From: Chryseobacterium vaccae
Lineage (GTDB): Bacteria > Bacteroidota > Bacteroidia > Flavobacteriales > Weeksellaceae
Assembly (NCBI RefSeq): GCF_009602705.1
Contig: NZ_VSWH01000001.1
Coordinates: 1,178,001 to 1,242,000, forward strand
Reading direction: 5' to 3'
DNA length: 64,000 nucleotides
The position numbers and the translations under genes were made by a program. Numbering within the stretch: position 1 is the first letter of the stretch; each line of letters begins with the position of its first letter. Of the stretch, positions 1-8,385 are shown one piece after another. The notes beneath the pieces are model-generated. The model was not told the origin of the DNA. It did no database searches and worked only from the letters and a program-made list of their open reading frames with translations.

Positions 1-501
1 AGAGCTGACAAAGTAATCGGGATGCACTTTATGAACCCGGTGCCTATTATGAAGCTTGTAGAGATCATCAAAGGATATTCTACTTCTAAAGAGACTTTTG
101 ATTCTATTTATGAAATGAGCAAAACTTTGGGCAAAGTTCCTGTAGAGGTAAATGATTATCCAGGTTTTGTTGCCAACAGAATCCTGATGCCAATGATCAA
201 CGAATCTATCGAAACTCTTTACAACGGAGTGGCAGGTGTAGAAGAAATTGATACGGTGATGAAGCTTGGAATGGCACATCCGATGGGACCTCTTCAACTG
301 GCAGATTTTATCGGACTTGACGTATGCCTTGCTATTCTTAATGTTATGTATGAAGGCTTTAAAAATCCTAAATATGCTCCCAATCCGCTTCTTGTCAACA
401 TGGTAATGGCAGGAAAACTTGGGGTAAAATCCGGAGAAGGGTTCTATGATTATTCTGAAAGCAAAAAAGCTGAAAAAGTTTCAAAAATGTTTTTGAAATA
501 A
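1..501 (+). CDS. 3-hydroxybutyryl-CoA (3-hydroxyacyl-CoA) dehydrogenase, C-terminal part (start lies before the window)
   Basis: The reading frame is open from base 1, so the gene enters the window already in progress. The visible 166 residues begin with RADKVIG followed by MHFMNPVP, the segment around the catalytic histidine of 3-hydroxyacyl-CoA dehydrogenases. The C-terminal 3HCDH domain follows, with [26 protein letters not shown] and the end motif GEGFYDY. The N-terminal NAD-binding Rossmann half is missing because of the window edge. The family oxidises (S)-3-hydroxyacyl-CoA to the 3-keto form, in butanoate metabolism or beta-oxidation; the short single-domain form points to 3-hydroxybutyryl-CoA dehydrogenase. 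The next gene starts 28 bases later. The family call is firm; the exact substrate is inferred. Confidence 0.93.
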   Translation, partial: RADKVIGMHFMNPVPIMKLVEIIKGYSTSKETFDSIYEMSKTLGKVPVEVNDYPGFVANRILMPMINESIETLYNGVAGVEEIDTVMKLGMAHPMGPLQLADFIGLDVCLAILNVMYEGFKNPKYAPNPLLVNMVMAGKLGVKSGEGFYDYSESKKAEKVSKMFLK

Positions 502-528
502 ATTCTTCAGGGATTATTTTTTAGCTTA

Positions 529-1848
529 ATGAGAATAAAAGAAAAAAATATCCAGATAGCAATGGTCATCATTACGGTAATGATGACCATTTTACGTTTT
601 CTGCTGAATGAAAAAGGAAGGGTAAACCCGGACTCTATCCGCTTTATGAGGTTTGCTCATGTTTTCCCGGTTATTGATAACACCACTACTCCTTTGGGCT
701 ATCCGGCAGCCATCAAATTGTTTACTTTTATGGGATTTGATGAGTTCTGGGGAAGCAAAGCGCTGGGTATAACAGCCTTGTTATTTATTGTCTGCTTCTG
801 CTGGGCAAAAGACTTCTATAAAAGAGAAGCCATTATGATGAGTGCTCTGTTCAGTTTTGTTTCGCTTTATGCGTATACCATGAGTGAACCATTCATTCTT
901 CCGTTTGTTTTCCTGTTTCTTTATACCGCCTCACAGATCATTACCGGAAAGCTTGAAAAAGGAAAAGCTGTTTTTTATCTCTCTCTTTCATTAATTGCTC
1001 TTTACAACATCCGATACAGTGCCCTGTTTTTTATAGCCGGAACCGGTCTTTTCGGACTATTGTCCCTGAAAAAGAAATATAGCCCGGCATTTATATTATC
1101 AGGATTCATCGGTTTAGCATTTGTAATAGCTTACAAATTCCTGTTTATCGATTATTTTAATCAGAATTATGTTAAAACCTTTCTGGAAGTAGGACTCTAT
1201 CCTACTTCTAAATTACTAAGAGAACTTTTCCAGGGGCTTGCTACTTCCTTTAACCCTTTTATTCATATTGCTGATCCGGGTGGAGGCAAAATCAATTATG
1301 CTATTTATGGTATCGGAGGTTTAAATATCGTTTTACTGATCTATCTTTTAATAAATAAAAAGTTGTCAGAAACAGAACAGTTCTTTGTAACCATCAGTGT
1401 TACGGGAGTTGTATGCTCTTACTTTATCCAGTATTTTTATTCTGTGAATGCAATGGATTACAGAATCATAGGACCATTTCTTGTTCCGCTGTGGCTGGTC
1501 TATTTCAACAGGCTATTTGCAATTTTCGGGATGAGAACCTATCTCATCAGCATACTGAGTATCATGACCGGAATGACTTTTACCTGGCTGTCCAAAGGAA
1601 ATTATCTGGAAAACAGAAAAGCAGTTTCAGAATTTCTGGAAAATGAAAAACTGGATAAGGTTCCTTTACAGTTCTATGTTACGAAAAATGAAGAAGACAT
1701 GAATAAAATGAAAACAGCAGAACTTGTCAGTACGGTAAATTCCAATGTCACACTCACTTATAAACCTCAGGATACGGTTCGTAAAACTACCTTGACATGG
1801 TATAAAGTTTTACAAAAAATTAAAATCGACAAGAATAAATATCAATAA
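529..1848 (+). CDS. polytopic membrane protein, glycosyltransferase-like (GT-C type layout)
   Basis: This 439-residue protein has roughly ten hydrophobic segments between residues 7 and 360 and a soluble C-terminal tail of about 75 residues. Near the N-terminus, after the first membrane segment, it has an acidic polar stretch (NPDSIRFM) followed by TTPLGYP. That layout, a short polar first loop with acidic residues, is common in GT-C glycosyltransferases that use polyprenyl-phosphate sugars, but I cannot identify a family with certainty. The membrane protein at 9016-10239 is built the same way (WDIANNLVKYGVYSE, then YKLPVYPLFLS). The start at 529 follows the dehydrogenase by 28 bases, and an internal ATG 11 codons later is an alternative. 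Function is unassigned beyond an integral membrane enzyme-like protein. Confidence 0.7.
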   Translation: MRIKEKNIQIAMVIITVMMTILRFLLNEKGRVNPDSIRFMRFAHVFPVIDNTTTPLGYPAAIKLFTFMGFDEFWGSKALGITALLFIVCFCWAKDFYKREAIMMSALFSFVSLYAYTMSEPFILPFVFLFLYTASQIITGKLEKGKAVFYLSLSLIALYNIRYSALFFIAGTGLFGLLSLKKKYSPAFILSGFIGLAFVIAYKFLFIDYFNQNYVKTFLEVGLYPTSKLLRELFQGLATSFNPFIHIADPGGGKINYAIYGIGGLNIVLLIYLLINKKLSETEQFFVTISVTGVVCSYFIQYFYSVNAMDYRIIGPFLVPLWLVYFNRLFAIFGMRTYLISILSIMTGMTFTWLSKGNYLENRKAVSEFLENEKLDKVPLQFYVTKNEEDMNKMKTAELVSTVNSNVTLTYKPQDTVRKTTLTWYKVLQKIKIDKNKYQ

Positions 1849-1854
1849 TTTTAT

Positions 1855-1862
1855 TATCTTTG
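1855..1862 (+). promoter_or_regulatory. Bacteroidetes -7 promoter element before the small acidic protein gene
   Basis: TATCTTTG matches the TAnnTTTG -7 element used by the Bacteroidetes primary sigma factor. It ends 23 bases before the ATG at 1886. No good -33 TTTG is visible at the usual spacing, so this is a partial match. Confidence 0.5.
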
Positions 1863-1885
1863 ATTAAAGTTAAAACATTAAAAAA

Positions 1886-2125
1886 ATGAAATTACCAAAG
1901 TTTTTATTAGCAGATAATTCGGAATTTCCTGAAGATCTATTCGTAGTACACACAGAATATCCAAGATTTATCTTAAACGTTGAGGAAGAAGAGGTTGAGT
2001 GGTTAGATGATCTTGAAGGTGATGATGAAGAAACAATGGCGGATGAAGCTACTAAAGTGGTAGAAGCGGCATTTAAATGGTGCGATGAAGAGTTGGCTAA
2101 GTACGACGAAGAAGAGGAAGATTAA
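1886..2125 (+). CDS. small highly acidic conserved hypothetical protein
   Basis: A 79-residue protein of unknown function. The first half (KLPKFLLADNSEFPEDLFVVHTE and a following FILNVEEEEVEWLDD segment) looks folded. The second half is strongly acidic (DDEETMADEA, ending DEEEED). It has no signal peptide, membrane segment or cysteine pair. A -7 promoter element lies just upstream and a hairpin terminator just downstream, so it is a free-standing transcription unit, which supports it as a real gene. Small acidic proteins of this kind are common in flavobacteria as conserved hypotheticals, as far as I recall. No role is assigned. Confidence 0.82.
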   Translation: MKLPKFLLADNSEFPEDLFVVHTEYPRFILNVEEEEVEWLDDLEGDDEETMADEATKVVEAAFKWCDEELAKYDEEEED

Positions 2126-2142
2126 TAACAATCTAAACATAA

Positions 2143-2172
2143 AAAAGGAACTCAAATTGAGTTCCTTTTATT
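2143..2172. terminator. bidirectional hairpin terminator between convergent genes
   Basis: AAAGGAACTC and GAGTTCCTTT form a 10-base-pair stem with a short AATT-type loop and T-rich tracts on both sides. It sits between the plus-strand acidic protein gene and the minus-strand META lipoprotein gene and can serve both. Confidence 0.85.
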
Positions 2173-2174
2173 TT

Positions 2175-2585
2175 TTATTCTGTTTTGTTGAACTTCAACA
2201 ATAAAAGATTGTCTTTGTAAAGCTCTAAGGTATTCCCGGAAATCACATATTTATTGGCTTTCCCTACCATATCCATAAAATTCTGTTCCACACTCATGCT
2301 GTTGCACATCATTTTGGTAGATCCTAACTGCCCTGCAGAGAAAGTACCTGTAGAAGATTCTATTTTAGCCGTTCCGAAATAATTATTGCATCCTGCATTA
2401 CCATTGATCTTTTCTCCTTCAAAATTCAGGGTAGGAATTTTTCCTTTTACGTTATCTGCAAGGGTCCATTTTGTATTTTCTAATGAAGGTTGCGCTTTTC
2501 CTACTTTTGAAGCAGAAGCACTTGTTGCTGCACCACACGACGCCAAAACTGCTGCCGCACATATACTTAAAAAAAGATTTTTCAT
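2175..2585 (-). CDS. META domain-containing lipoprotein (HslJ-like)
   Basis: The 136-residue product starts with a lipoprotein signal peptide (MKNLFLSICAAAVLASC, lipid-modified Cys at about residue 17), so it should be anchored in the envelope. After a Ser/Ala-rich linker, one META domain runs from about residue 35 to the end. It has the hallmark NGNAGCNNYFG and the later MMCNSMSVEQNFM segment. The META family includes E. coli HslJ, linked to heat shock and novobiocin resistance, but the biochemical role is unclear. The gene is monocistronic, ending at the shared terminator at 2143-2172. Family call firm, function open. Confidence 0.88.
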   Translation of the reverse strand: MKNLFLSICAAAVLASCGAATSASASKVGKAQPSLENTKWTLADNVKGKIPTLNFEGEKINGNAGCNNYFGTAKIESSTGTFSAGQLGSTKMMCNSMSVEQNFMDMVGKANKYVISGNTLELYKDNLLLLKFNKTE

Positions 2586-2598
2586 TTTTTTCTTTTAG

Positions 2599-3027
2599 AA
2601 TTAATCAAATTTACGGATTTTATATTATCTAAACGGTTTGCGAGAAATTTTATTACTTTTTTAAGAGGTTTATTTTACTATTTCTTCCAATGATTTTATT
2701 AAAAATTTATTCTGATCTGCCACGGATGCACGAATGAATTTTGGATAGTTTTTTATTCGCTCGCTGATTTTGCAGATGGCGCAGATTTTTGGGAATTGTT
2801 TTTATTGGGTTTGCGCAAAAACGCTATTTTTTTTTGCCAACTTCCTGGGTACATAAGGCGCAACGATTTTATCTGCGATAAAATTTTATGCTGGAGAACT
2901 TGCTGAAAATCTTTGATTTTTCTTGCGCCTTAAAAACATCAGCATAGTCAAAAAACCTTGCGCCATTGCGTTTTCCAACTAAAAAAATGCAGTTTGGATT
3001 TTATAATAAGAATTTTATATAACAAAA
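2599..3027. repeat. gene-free region with two dispersed-repeat families
   Basis: No convincing coding frame is seen. From about 2711 to 2790 there is a degenerate CGCTGATT/GCAGATT-type repeat (CGCTGATTTTGCAGATGG). From about 2800 to 2980 there is a longer element that begins TTTGCGCAAAAACGC and ends CCTTGCGCCATTGCGTTTTCC. Its two ends are inverted relatives of each other. A second copy of the long element lies at 20471-20650 and its right half recurs at 52251-52330. Confidence 0.75.
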
Positions 3028-3052
3028 AAAACGGACTAAAAAGTCCGTTTTA
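3028..3052 (-). terminator. hairpin terminator after pheT
   Basis: AAACGGACT and AGTCCGTTT form a 9-base-pair stem with an AAAA loop, followed on the minus strand by a long T tract. It lies 21 bases past the pheT stop codon. Confidence 0.85.
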
Positions 3053-3073
3053 TAAGTATATTATTCTATTGAA

Positions 3074-5476
3074 TTAAGATCTTAATTCTGCATTGTATTC
3101 TTTCTGGAATGCTTTGATTAAAGAATCCATTACTTCTGAAATTTCTTTTTCTTCCAGTGTTTTTTCTTCATTCAGAAGCTCAAAGCTCATCGCATAAGAT
3201 TTCTTTCCTTCCGGAAGATTTTTCCCTTCATATACATCAAATAAGTTGATGTTTTTAATGAATGGGGATTTATTTTTCTTTGCAGTCTGGTAAAGATCCT
3301 GATAGTTTACATTCTTATCAATCAATAATGCAAGGTCTCTTCTGATCTTGTTGAATTTAGGAATATCCTTAAATTTCAGGGTATTCTTAGAGCGTAATTC
3401 CTGAGCCAGTTCCAGTTCTATTTCAGCATAGAAGCATTCCTGGTCAACATCAGCATCTTTCAGCAATGTAGGAGCTACTTTACCAATTCTTACCAACGTT
3501 TTTCCGTTCACTTCATAAGCTAAGGCGTCAGAGAATCTTTCATCAGATAAAGCCGTTTCTTTATAATCAACCATTAGTTTTTCCAATAAAACTTTAACGT
3601 AAGCTTTAAGGTTATAGAAACTTACCACAGATTTTGGCAGCAGCCAGTTTTCTGCAGCATCTCTTCCGGAAACAAGAATGGCCAGCTGTTTTCTTTCTTC
3701 ATATTTATCTCTCTTGTGGTAAATTTTACCCAGTTCAAAGAACTTAATGTCCTGATTTTTTCTGTTGATATTGTAAACAGCATTCTGAAGAAGCCCTTCC
3801 AATAAAGATTTTCTCATAAATGCAAGATCACCGCTCAATGGGTTTAACAGCTTCACGGCATCTGTTTCATCTTTCACAGAGGTCAGAGAATTGTTCATCA
3901 CTTCATTGAAACCTAATCCCTGTAATGTTCTTGCCCAGCTGTTTTCCAGTTCATCCTGGTCATTTGCATTTAATTTTACAGGAGTAAAGGAGATCTTCTG
4001 TGGAGCATCAATTTTGTTGTATCCGTAAATTCTAAGAATCTCTTCAATAACGTCGATTTCTCTTGTTACATCTGCTCTATAAGCCGGTACAGAGATTTCA
4101 AGACCGTTCTGAATTTCGTTCAGTACCTGAATCTCAAGGGCTTTTAAAATTTCTTTTACTTTCTCTCTGTGAATTTTTGTTCCTAAAATCTGTTCAATCT
4201 TAGAGAATCTGATGATCACATAGCTGTCTTCAATTTTCTTTGGATATTCTTCTAACAGTTCTCCTACAAATTTTCCTCCTGCAATTTCCTGGATCATTTT
4301 AATGGCATGGGTAATTGCTGTTCTGGTAATATTAGGATCAACTCCTCTTTCAAACCTGAAAGAAGCATCTGTATTCAGTCCGTGGAATTTTGCTCCTTTT
4401 CTTACCGCTACCGGATTGAAATAAGCACTTTCCAGGAATATGGTTTTTGTAGCATCAGAAACCCCGGATTCTGCCCCGCCGAACACTCCTGCAATACACA
4501 TCGGGTTATCTTTACCGTCTTTGATCATGATCTCGGAACCGTTCAAGGTTCTTTCTGTTCCGTCAAGAGTTTTGAATTTTGTTCCTTCTTTTACCACCCC
4601 TACTTTTACTTTTTTATCTGCAATCTTATCTGCATCAAAAGCATGAAGCGGCTGTCCATAGCCGTGAAGGATATAGTTGGTGATGTCTACAATATTGTTA
4701 ATCGGGCTTAATCCGATAGCTTTCAGTCTGTCTTTTAACCAAGCCGGAGAATCTGCTACTTTTACCTCTTCAATAACGGCTCCGATATATCTTGGGCAAA
4801 GCGCAGTATCTTCTACCTCCAGAGTAAATTCGTGGGTACCTTCACCGTTTAAAACGACAGAGGAAACTTTCTCAAACGTTGACTTCTGCTGATTAGTGGA
4901 AAGAAAAGCGTACAGGTCTCTTGCCACACCGTAATGTGACATGGCATCTGTCCTATTAGGTGTCAGACCGATTTCAAAAACTTCATCATTGGTCAGTTCA
5001 AAATAATCGGCAAAGTTTTTTCCTACTTCATATTTGGTTTCGTCTAAAACCATGATTCCACCGTGATCTTCACTTAATCCAAGCTCATCTTCTGCACAGA
5101 TCATTCCCTGAGAAACCTCTCCTCTGATCTTTGCTTCCTTGATTTCGAAAAAGTTCCCGGTTTTATCATAAATTTTAGTTCCTACCACCGCTACAGGCAC
5201 GGTCTGTCCGGCTTCCACATTAGGAGCACCGCACACGATGTTTAAAACTTTTCCGTTTCCTACATCCACCGTAGTTTTTTTCAGTTTGTCTGCATTCGGA
5301 TGTTTCTCGCAGGTCAATACTTTTCCTACAACAATTCCTTCCAGACTGCCTTTTACACTTTCAAATTTTTCTATCCCTTCAACTTCAAGACCTATATCTG
5401 TAAGGAATTCTCCAATCCTTTCCGTTTTCAGTTCCGTTTTGACATAGTCTTTCAGCCAGTTGTTTGATATTTTCAT
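3074..5476 (-). CDS. pheT: phenylalanine--tRNA ligase, beta subunit
   Basis: The 800-residue product has the full bacterial PheT domain order. The N-terminal region starts MKISNNWLKDYV. An EMAP/OB-fold tRNA-binding domain spans about residues 40-155 (KHPNADKLK, VCGAPNV). B3/B4 editing domains follow at about 210-385 (NIVDITNYILHGYGQPLHAFD). B5 spans about 405-475, then the catalytic-like core, and the C-terminal anticodon-binding FDX-ACB domain runs from about 705 (FNKIRRDLALLID). It pairs with PheS in an alpha2beta2 enzyme that charges tRNA-Phe. Length is normal for the family. pheS is not adjacent, which is usual in this phylum. The gene is flanked by its own terminator, and a 20-base perfect palindrome lies 82 bases upstream of its start. 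Confidence 0.97.
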   Translation of the reverse strand: MKISNNWLKDYVKTELKTERIGEFLTDIGLEVEGIEKFESVKGSLEGIVVGKVLTCEKHPNADKLKKTTVDVGNGKVLNIVCGAPNVEAGQTVPVAVVGTKIYDKTGNFFEIKEAKIRGEVSQGMICAEDELGLSEDHGGIMVLDETKYEVGKNFADYFELTNDEVFEIGLTPNRTDAMSHYGVARDLYAFLSTNQQKSTFEKVSSVVLNGEGTHEFTLEVEDTALCPRYIGAVIEEVKVADSPAWLKDRLKAIGLSPINNIVDITNYILHGYGQPLHAFDADKIADKKVKVGVVKEGTKFKTLDGTERTLNGSEIMIKDGKDNPMCIAGVFGGAESGVSDATKTIFLESAYFNPVAVRKGAKFHGLNTDASFRFERGVDPNITRTAITHAIKMIQEIAGGKFVGELLEEYPKKIEDSYVIIRFSKIEQILGTKIHREKVKEILKALEIQVLNEIQNGLEISVPAYRADVTREIDVIEEILRIYGYNKIDAPQKISFTPVKLNANDQDELENSWARTLQGLGFNEVMNNSLTSVKDETDAVKLLNPLSGDLAFMRKSLLEGLLQNAVYNINRKNQDIKFFELGKIYHKRDKYEERKQLAILVSGRDAAENWLLPKSVVSFYNLKAYVKVLLEKLMVDYKETALSDERFSDALAYEVNGKTLVRIGKVAPTLLKDADVDQECFYAEIELELAQELRSKNTLKFKDIPKFNKIRRDLALLIDKNVNYQDLYQTAKKNKSPFIKNINLFDVYEGKNLPEGKKSYAMSFELLNEEKTLEEKEISEVMDSLIKAFQKEYNAELRS

Positions 5477-5557
5477 TTGTTTATCGATCTACTAATTTTA
5501 CCCGTCAAATGAAACCTTAGATTTCATTTACTCTATTTTGAACTTTTATTTGAAGAT

Positions 5558-5577
5558 TCACGTAAATATTTACGTGA
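5558..5577. other. 20-base perfect palindrome upstream of pheT
   Basis: TCACGTAAATATTTACGTGA reads the same on both strands. It lies between pheT (start at 5476) and the M23 peptidase stop at 5740. It could be a binding site for a dimeric regulator of pheT or a small hairpin. Nothing in the sequence decides between these. Confidence 0.5.
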
Positions 5578-5739
5578 GTTTTCGCGCTACAAATGTCGTG
5601 TTTTTTTAAGAAACAGCGAAATTTAGAAGCGACTTTAATAGGATAAATTCCTTTGATTTGTTTTAATACCTGTCTGGCAGAACAATCTTCTTCCGTCACA
5701 TCAAAACGCTTTTTCTTTGTGCCTGGCCCAGTCGAAAAC

Positions 5740-6588
5740 TCAGTATCCTCTGAAATATTTCTTTTTCTCCATAAGATACTCCGTCTTACTTCCATTACCT
5801 GTTCTAAAAAGTGTTTTTATCGTCTTCATCAGCTTTTCTTCTGCAAGATTGGGAATATAACATACAAAATGCAGGTGGGGTCCGTTACTCCAGCCTGTAT
5901 TCCCGCTTAATGCTATCACATCACCCTTTTTTACCTGATCACCGAGATTCACTTTAACTCCATTCTCCTTCAAATGATAATATTGGGCAAAGGTTCCGTC
6001 TGAGTGCATTATCGTAACATAATTTCCCTGATCTATGCAGCTTATTGTAGGGCATCCTGTATTATTGTGCTGAATAAAATCAGTTACGATTCCTTCTCTG
6101 GCAGCCGTAATTTCTGTGCCTTCCGGCATTTTAAAATCAAGGGAGTTTTCATTACGGTGCGAAAAAGCTCCATTATATCCCTGATGTACTGTGAAAGAAT
6201 TACCTTTTTTAAACGGCAGATCGTACTTATAGTCCGAATCATAGGTATTCTGATTAACATTGCCGGTGTACATCGTATAGCCCGGCATTTTTTTTGCGCC
6301 CCACTTTTTTGTCTTATCCTTTACAACAAAATAGGCAATCCGGTTTTTGAATGACTGTGCTGGTATAACCTGTACTGCTTTAAAAACTTCGGGAGCTGTT
6401 GCATTTTCCAGTTCCGGTGTTCCGGAAAACACAAAAGACATGGGATAAACCTCCCGGTTGTCTGCATAATAAGCTACCATATCTCCCTTGCGTTCCTGAT
6501 ATACCTTGATATTTTTCTGTGAAAACATCTGGATAAACTGTAATCCTGCAATCAGGATCAATATTTTCTTCATGGTTTGTTTTATCAA
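5740..6588 (-). CDS. secreted M23 family metallopeptidase (LytM-type)
   Basis: The 282-residue product starts with a signal peptide (MIKQTMKKILILIAGLQFIQMFS; an internal Met at residue 6 is an equally good start). After an N-terminal region of about 130 residues comes a peptidase M23 domain. It shows the zinc-ligand segment HRNENSLDF, the glycine-rich turn GNYVTIMHSDG, the central YYHL and the HLHF metal/catalytic motif near residue 240. These enzymes cut peptidoglycan cross-links or glycine-rich peptides outside the cytoplasm. The catalytic ligands look intact, so activity is likely. It stands alone between pheT and dnaN on the same strand. Confidence 0.9.
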   Translation of the reverse strand: MIKQTMKKILILIAGLQFIQMFSQKNIKVYQERKGDMVAYYADNREVYPMSFVFSGTPELENATAPEVFKAVQVIPAQSFKNRIAYFVVKDKTKKWGAKKMPGYTMYTGNVNQNTYDSDYKYDLPFKKGNSFTVHQGYNGAFSHRNENSLDFKMPEGTEITAAREGIVTDFIQHNNTGCPTISCIDQGNYVTIMHSDGTFAQYYHLKENGVKVNLGDQVKKGDVIALSGNTGWSNGPHLHFVCYIPNLAEEKLMKTIKTLFRTGNGSKTEYLMEKKKYFRGY

Positions 6589-6618
6589 AAAAAGAGACTG
6601 AAAATTCAGCCTCTTTTG
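6588..6618 (-). terminator. hairpin terminator after dnaN
   Basis: AAGAGGCTGAA pairs with TTCAGTCTCTT (one mismatch), followed on the minus strand by T7. It sits just past the dnaN stop codon and overlaps the very start of the M23 gene. Confidence 0.8.
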
Positions 6619-6639
6619 AGTTTTTATGTATTTAAAATA

Positions 6640-7770
6640 TTACAATCCGATCACCGGCATTGATAACATTAGAATATTTTCGCTTTCTTCAAGACCGTCA
6701 AGAGGCTCAATGATTCCCGGTCTGTTAGGCTGGGACATTTTCATGGTAATATCATCGGAACCTAAAATGGTAAGCATTTCTGTTAAGAACTTAGAACTGA
6801 ACCCGATATTGATATCTTCTCCGTTGTAGTCGCAAGGAATCTGCATATCTGCTTTGTTGGCATATTCTGTATCTTCTGCATGAAGGTGAAGAATATTGGC
6901 AGAGAGCTTAAATCTAACCTGATTGGTTGACTTGTTGGACATGATTGATGCTCTTTTGATTGCTCCTAATAAAAGATTTCTGTTGATCGTCAGTATATTC
7001 GGATTTTCTTTAGGGATTACCGCAGTATAGTTAGGATATTTCCCGTCAATCAGTCTACAGATCCAAATATGTTTGCCAAAAGTAAACTTGGCCATATTCT
7101 CATTGAAATCGATGGTAACGTCTTCATTAGAGCTTGCCAGAATATTTTTGAAAATGTTGAGTGGTTTTTTCGGCATGATGAATTCCATTGGTTCAGGGTT
7201 CATCAGGTCAGATCTCTTGTATACTACCAGTCTGTGAGAGTCTGTAGATACAAAGTTGGTTTCGTTTTCACCAAACTGGAAAAGTACCCCGGTCATTACG
7301 GGACGAAGAGAATCGTTACTTGTTGCAAAAAGGGTATTGGTTAATGCTTCAGATAAAACACCTGCAGGCATGGTTACGCTTTGTGATGCATCAAATTCCG
7401 GCAGTTCAGGATAATCGTCTGCATTATCCAGTGCTACAGCGAAATTATCTTTTTCATCCAGGATCTCAAGCTGGCTTCCTGTACCTTCTGCATTGTCTTT
7501 TACAGCAAGCGTTAAAGGCTGCTCGCCATAGGTTTTGATAAAATCCTGGAAAATCTTAGCAGGAACGGCAAATTTCCCTGAATCATCAGACTTTACTTCT
7601 AAGGACGTTACAAGAGTTGTCTCGCCATCAGATGCTGTAATGGTAACATTATTTCCGTCTAATTCAAAAAGATAGTTTTCTAAAATCGGTCTCGACTGAG
7701 AACTTGATATTACGCCACTTACAGTTTGCAGAGCCTTCTGCAGTTCACCACTTGAAATAATAAATTTCAT
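6640..7770 (-). CDS. dnaN: DNA polymerase III subunit beta (sliding clamp)
   Basis: The 376-residue product is a typical bacterial beta clamp of three similar domains. It opens with MKFIISSGELQKAL and VSGVISSSQSRPILENY, has TASDGETTLVT near residue 50, VSTDSHRLVVYK in the second domain, and ends LMLSMPVIGL (the family's usual end is LMPMRL-like). It encircles DNA and tethers the replicative polymerase and other partners. A -7 promoter element (revcomp at 7791-7798) lies 20 bases upstream and a terminator follows, so it is a single-gene unit. dnaA and gyrase genes are not beside it, unlike the classic dnaA-dnaN origin layout. Confidence 0.97.
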   Translation of the reverse strand: MKFIISSGELQKALQTVSGVISSSQSRPILENYLFELDGNNVTITASDGETTLVTSLEVKSDDSGKFAVPAKIFQDFIKTYGEQPLTLAVKDNAEGTGSQLEILDEKDNFAVALDNADDYPELPEFDASQSVTMPAGVLSEALTNTLFATSNDSLRPVMTGVLFQFGENETNFVSTDSHRLVVYKRSDLMNPEPMEFIMPKKPLNIFKNILASSNEDVTIDFNENMAKFTFGKHIWICRLIDGKYPNYTAVIPKENPNILTINRNLLLGAIKRASIMSNKSTNQVRFKLSANILHLHAEDTEYANKADMQIPCDYNGEDINIGFSSKFLTEMLTILGSDDITMKMSQPNRPGIIEPLDGLEESENILMLSMPVIGL

Positions 7771-7790
7771 AGATTTAAAAATAATTTTTA

Positions 7791-7798
7791 CAAATATA
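7791..7798 (-). promoter_or_regulatory. -7 promoter element for dnaN
   Basis: The minus strand reads TATATTTG, a full match to TAnnTTTG, 20 bases before the dnaN ATG. The -33 element is not clear. Confidence 0.55.
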
Positions 7799-7943
7799 AT
7801 AAATAGAAAATAGATTAAAAAAAATAATCCTGAGAGTTATTAACAACCATCAAAAGAATTTCCCAACTATTTCTATCTCAATTTTTTGATAAGGAAGACA
7901 ATCCTCCGATGATAAATTTATGAATTATTTTTGATCAAATAAT

Positions 7944-7951
7944 TATATTTG
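7944..7951 (+). promoter_or_regulatory. -7 promoter element for the diacylglycerol kinase gene
   Basis: TATATTTG matches TAnnTTTG and ends 17 bases before the ATG at 7969, which supports that start codon. Confidence 0.55.
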
Positions 7952-7968
7952 TCAAGAATATTTTCCCG

Positions 7969-8325
7969 ATGCGAAAACCACCCGTCCATAAAAGTTTTTT
8001 TAACGCTTTCCGCGGTATTTTTTTAATGGTAAAAACGGAAAGGAATTTCCAAATTGAGCTTGTGGCTTTCTTCATCAATATTTTTCTGATCTTTTACTTA
8101 CAGCTTTCTGCTACAGATGCCATTCTTATTCTTCTGGTCTGTTTTGTGGTTCTGAGCGCTGAAATCTTTAATACAGCCGTAGAAAAGCTTTGTGATATGG
8201 TTCAGCCTGATTTTGATAAAAGAATTGGTTTTATTAAAGATATTGCAGCAGGCGCGGTTCTTCTGACGAGTATTCTGGCAGTTGTTGCAGGAGTTATTAT
8301 TTACAGAAAATATCTATTTCAATAA
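7969..8325 (+). CDS. diacylglycerol kinase family protein (DgkA/undecaprenol kinase type)
   Basis: The 118-residue protein is a small integral membrane kinase with three hydrophobic helices. It shows the DgkA family signature: NAFRGIFLMVKTERNFQIE at the N-terminus, the conserved AEIFNTAVEKLCD helix with its catalytic glutamate, and IKDIAAGAVLL. These enzymes phosphorylate diacylglycerol or, in many bacteria, undecaprenol, which recycles lipid carriers for the cell wall. The exact lipid cannot be told from sequence. Length is normal. It is one of few plus-strand genes here, divergent from dnaN and convergent with the SGNH hydrolase. Confidence 0.92.
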   Translation: MRKPPVHKSFFNAFRGIFLMVKTERNFQIELVAFFINIFLIFYLQLSATDAILILLVCFVVLSAEIFNTAVEKLCDMVQPDFDKRIGFIKDIAAGAVLLTSILAVVAGVIIYRKYLFQ

Positions 8326-8385
8326 AAAAGTATTTCAAAACAGGGATATCTCCATTTGTACCTGCTCTTTCTGCAGGGTTCTGTA

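Noticed and set aside
5517..5795. 92-codon minus-strand frame running past the M23 peptidase stop
   Set aside because: It starts inside the M23 gene in another frame, has no ribosome site, ends in very AT-rich sequence with the palindrome, and matches no family. A short GTG-started version (about 60 residues) cannot be excluded, but nothing supports it.
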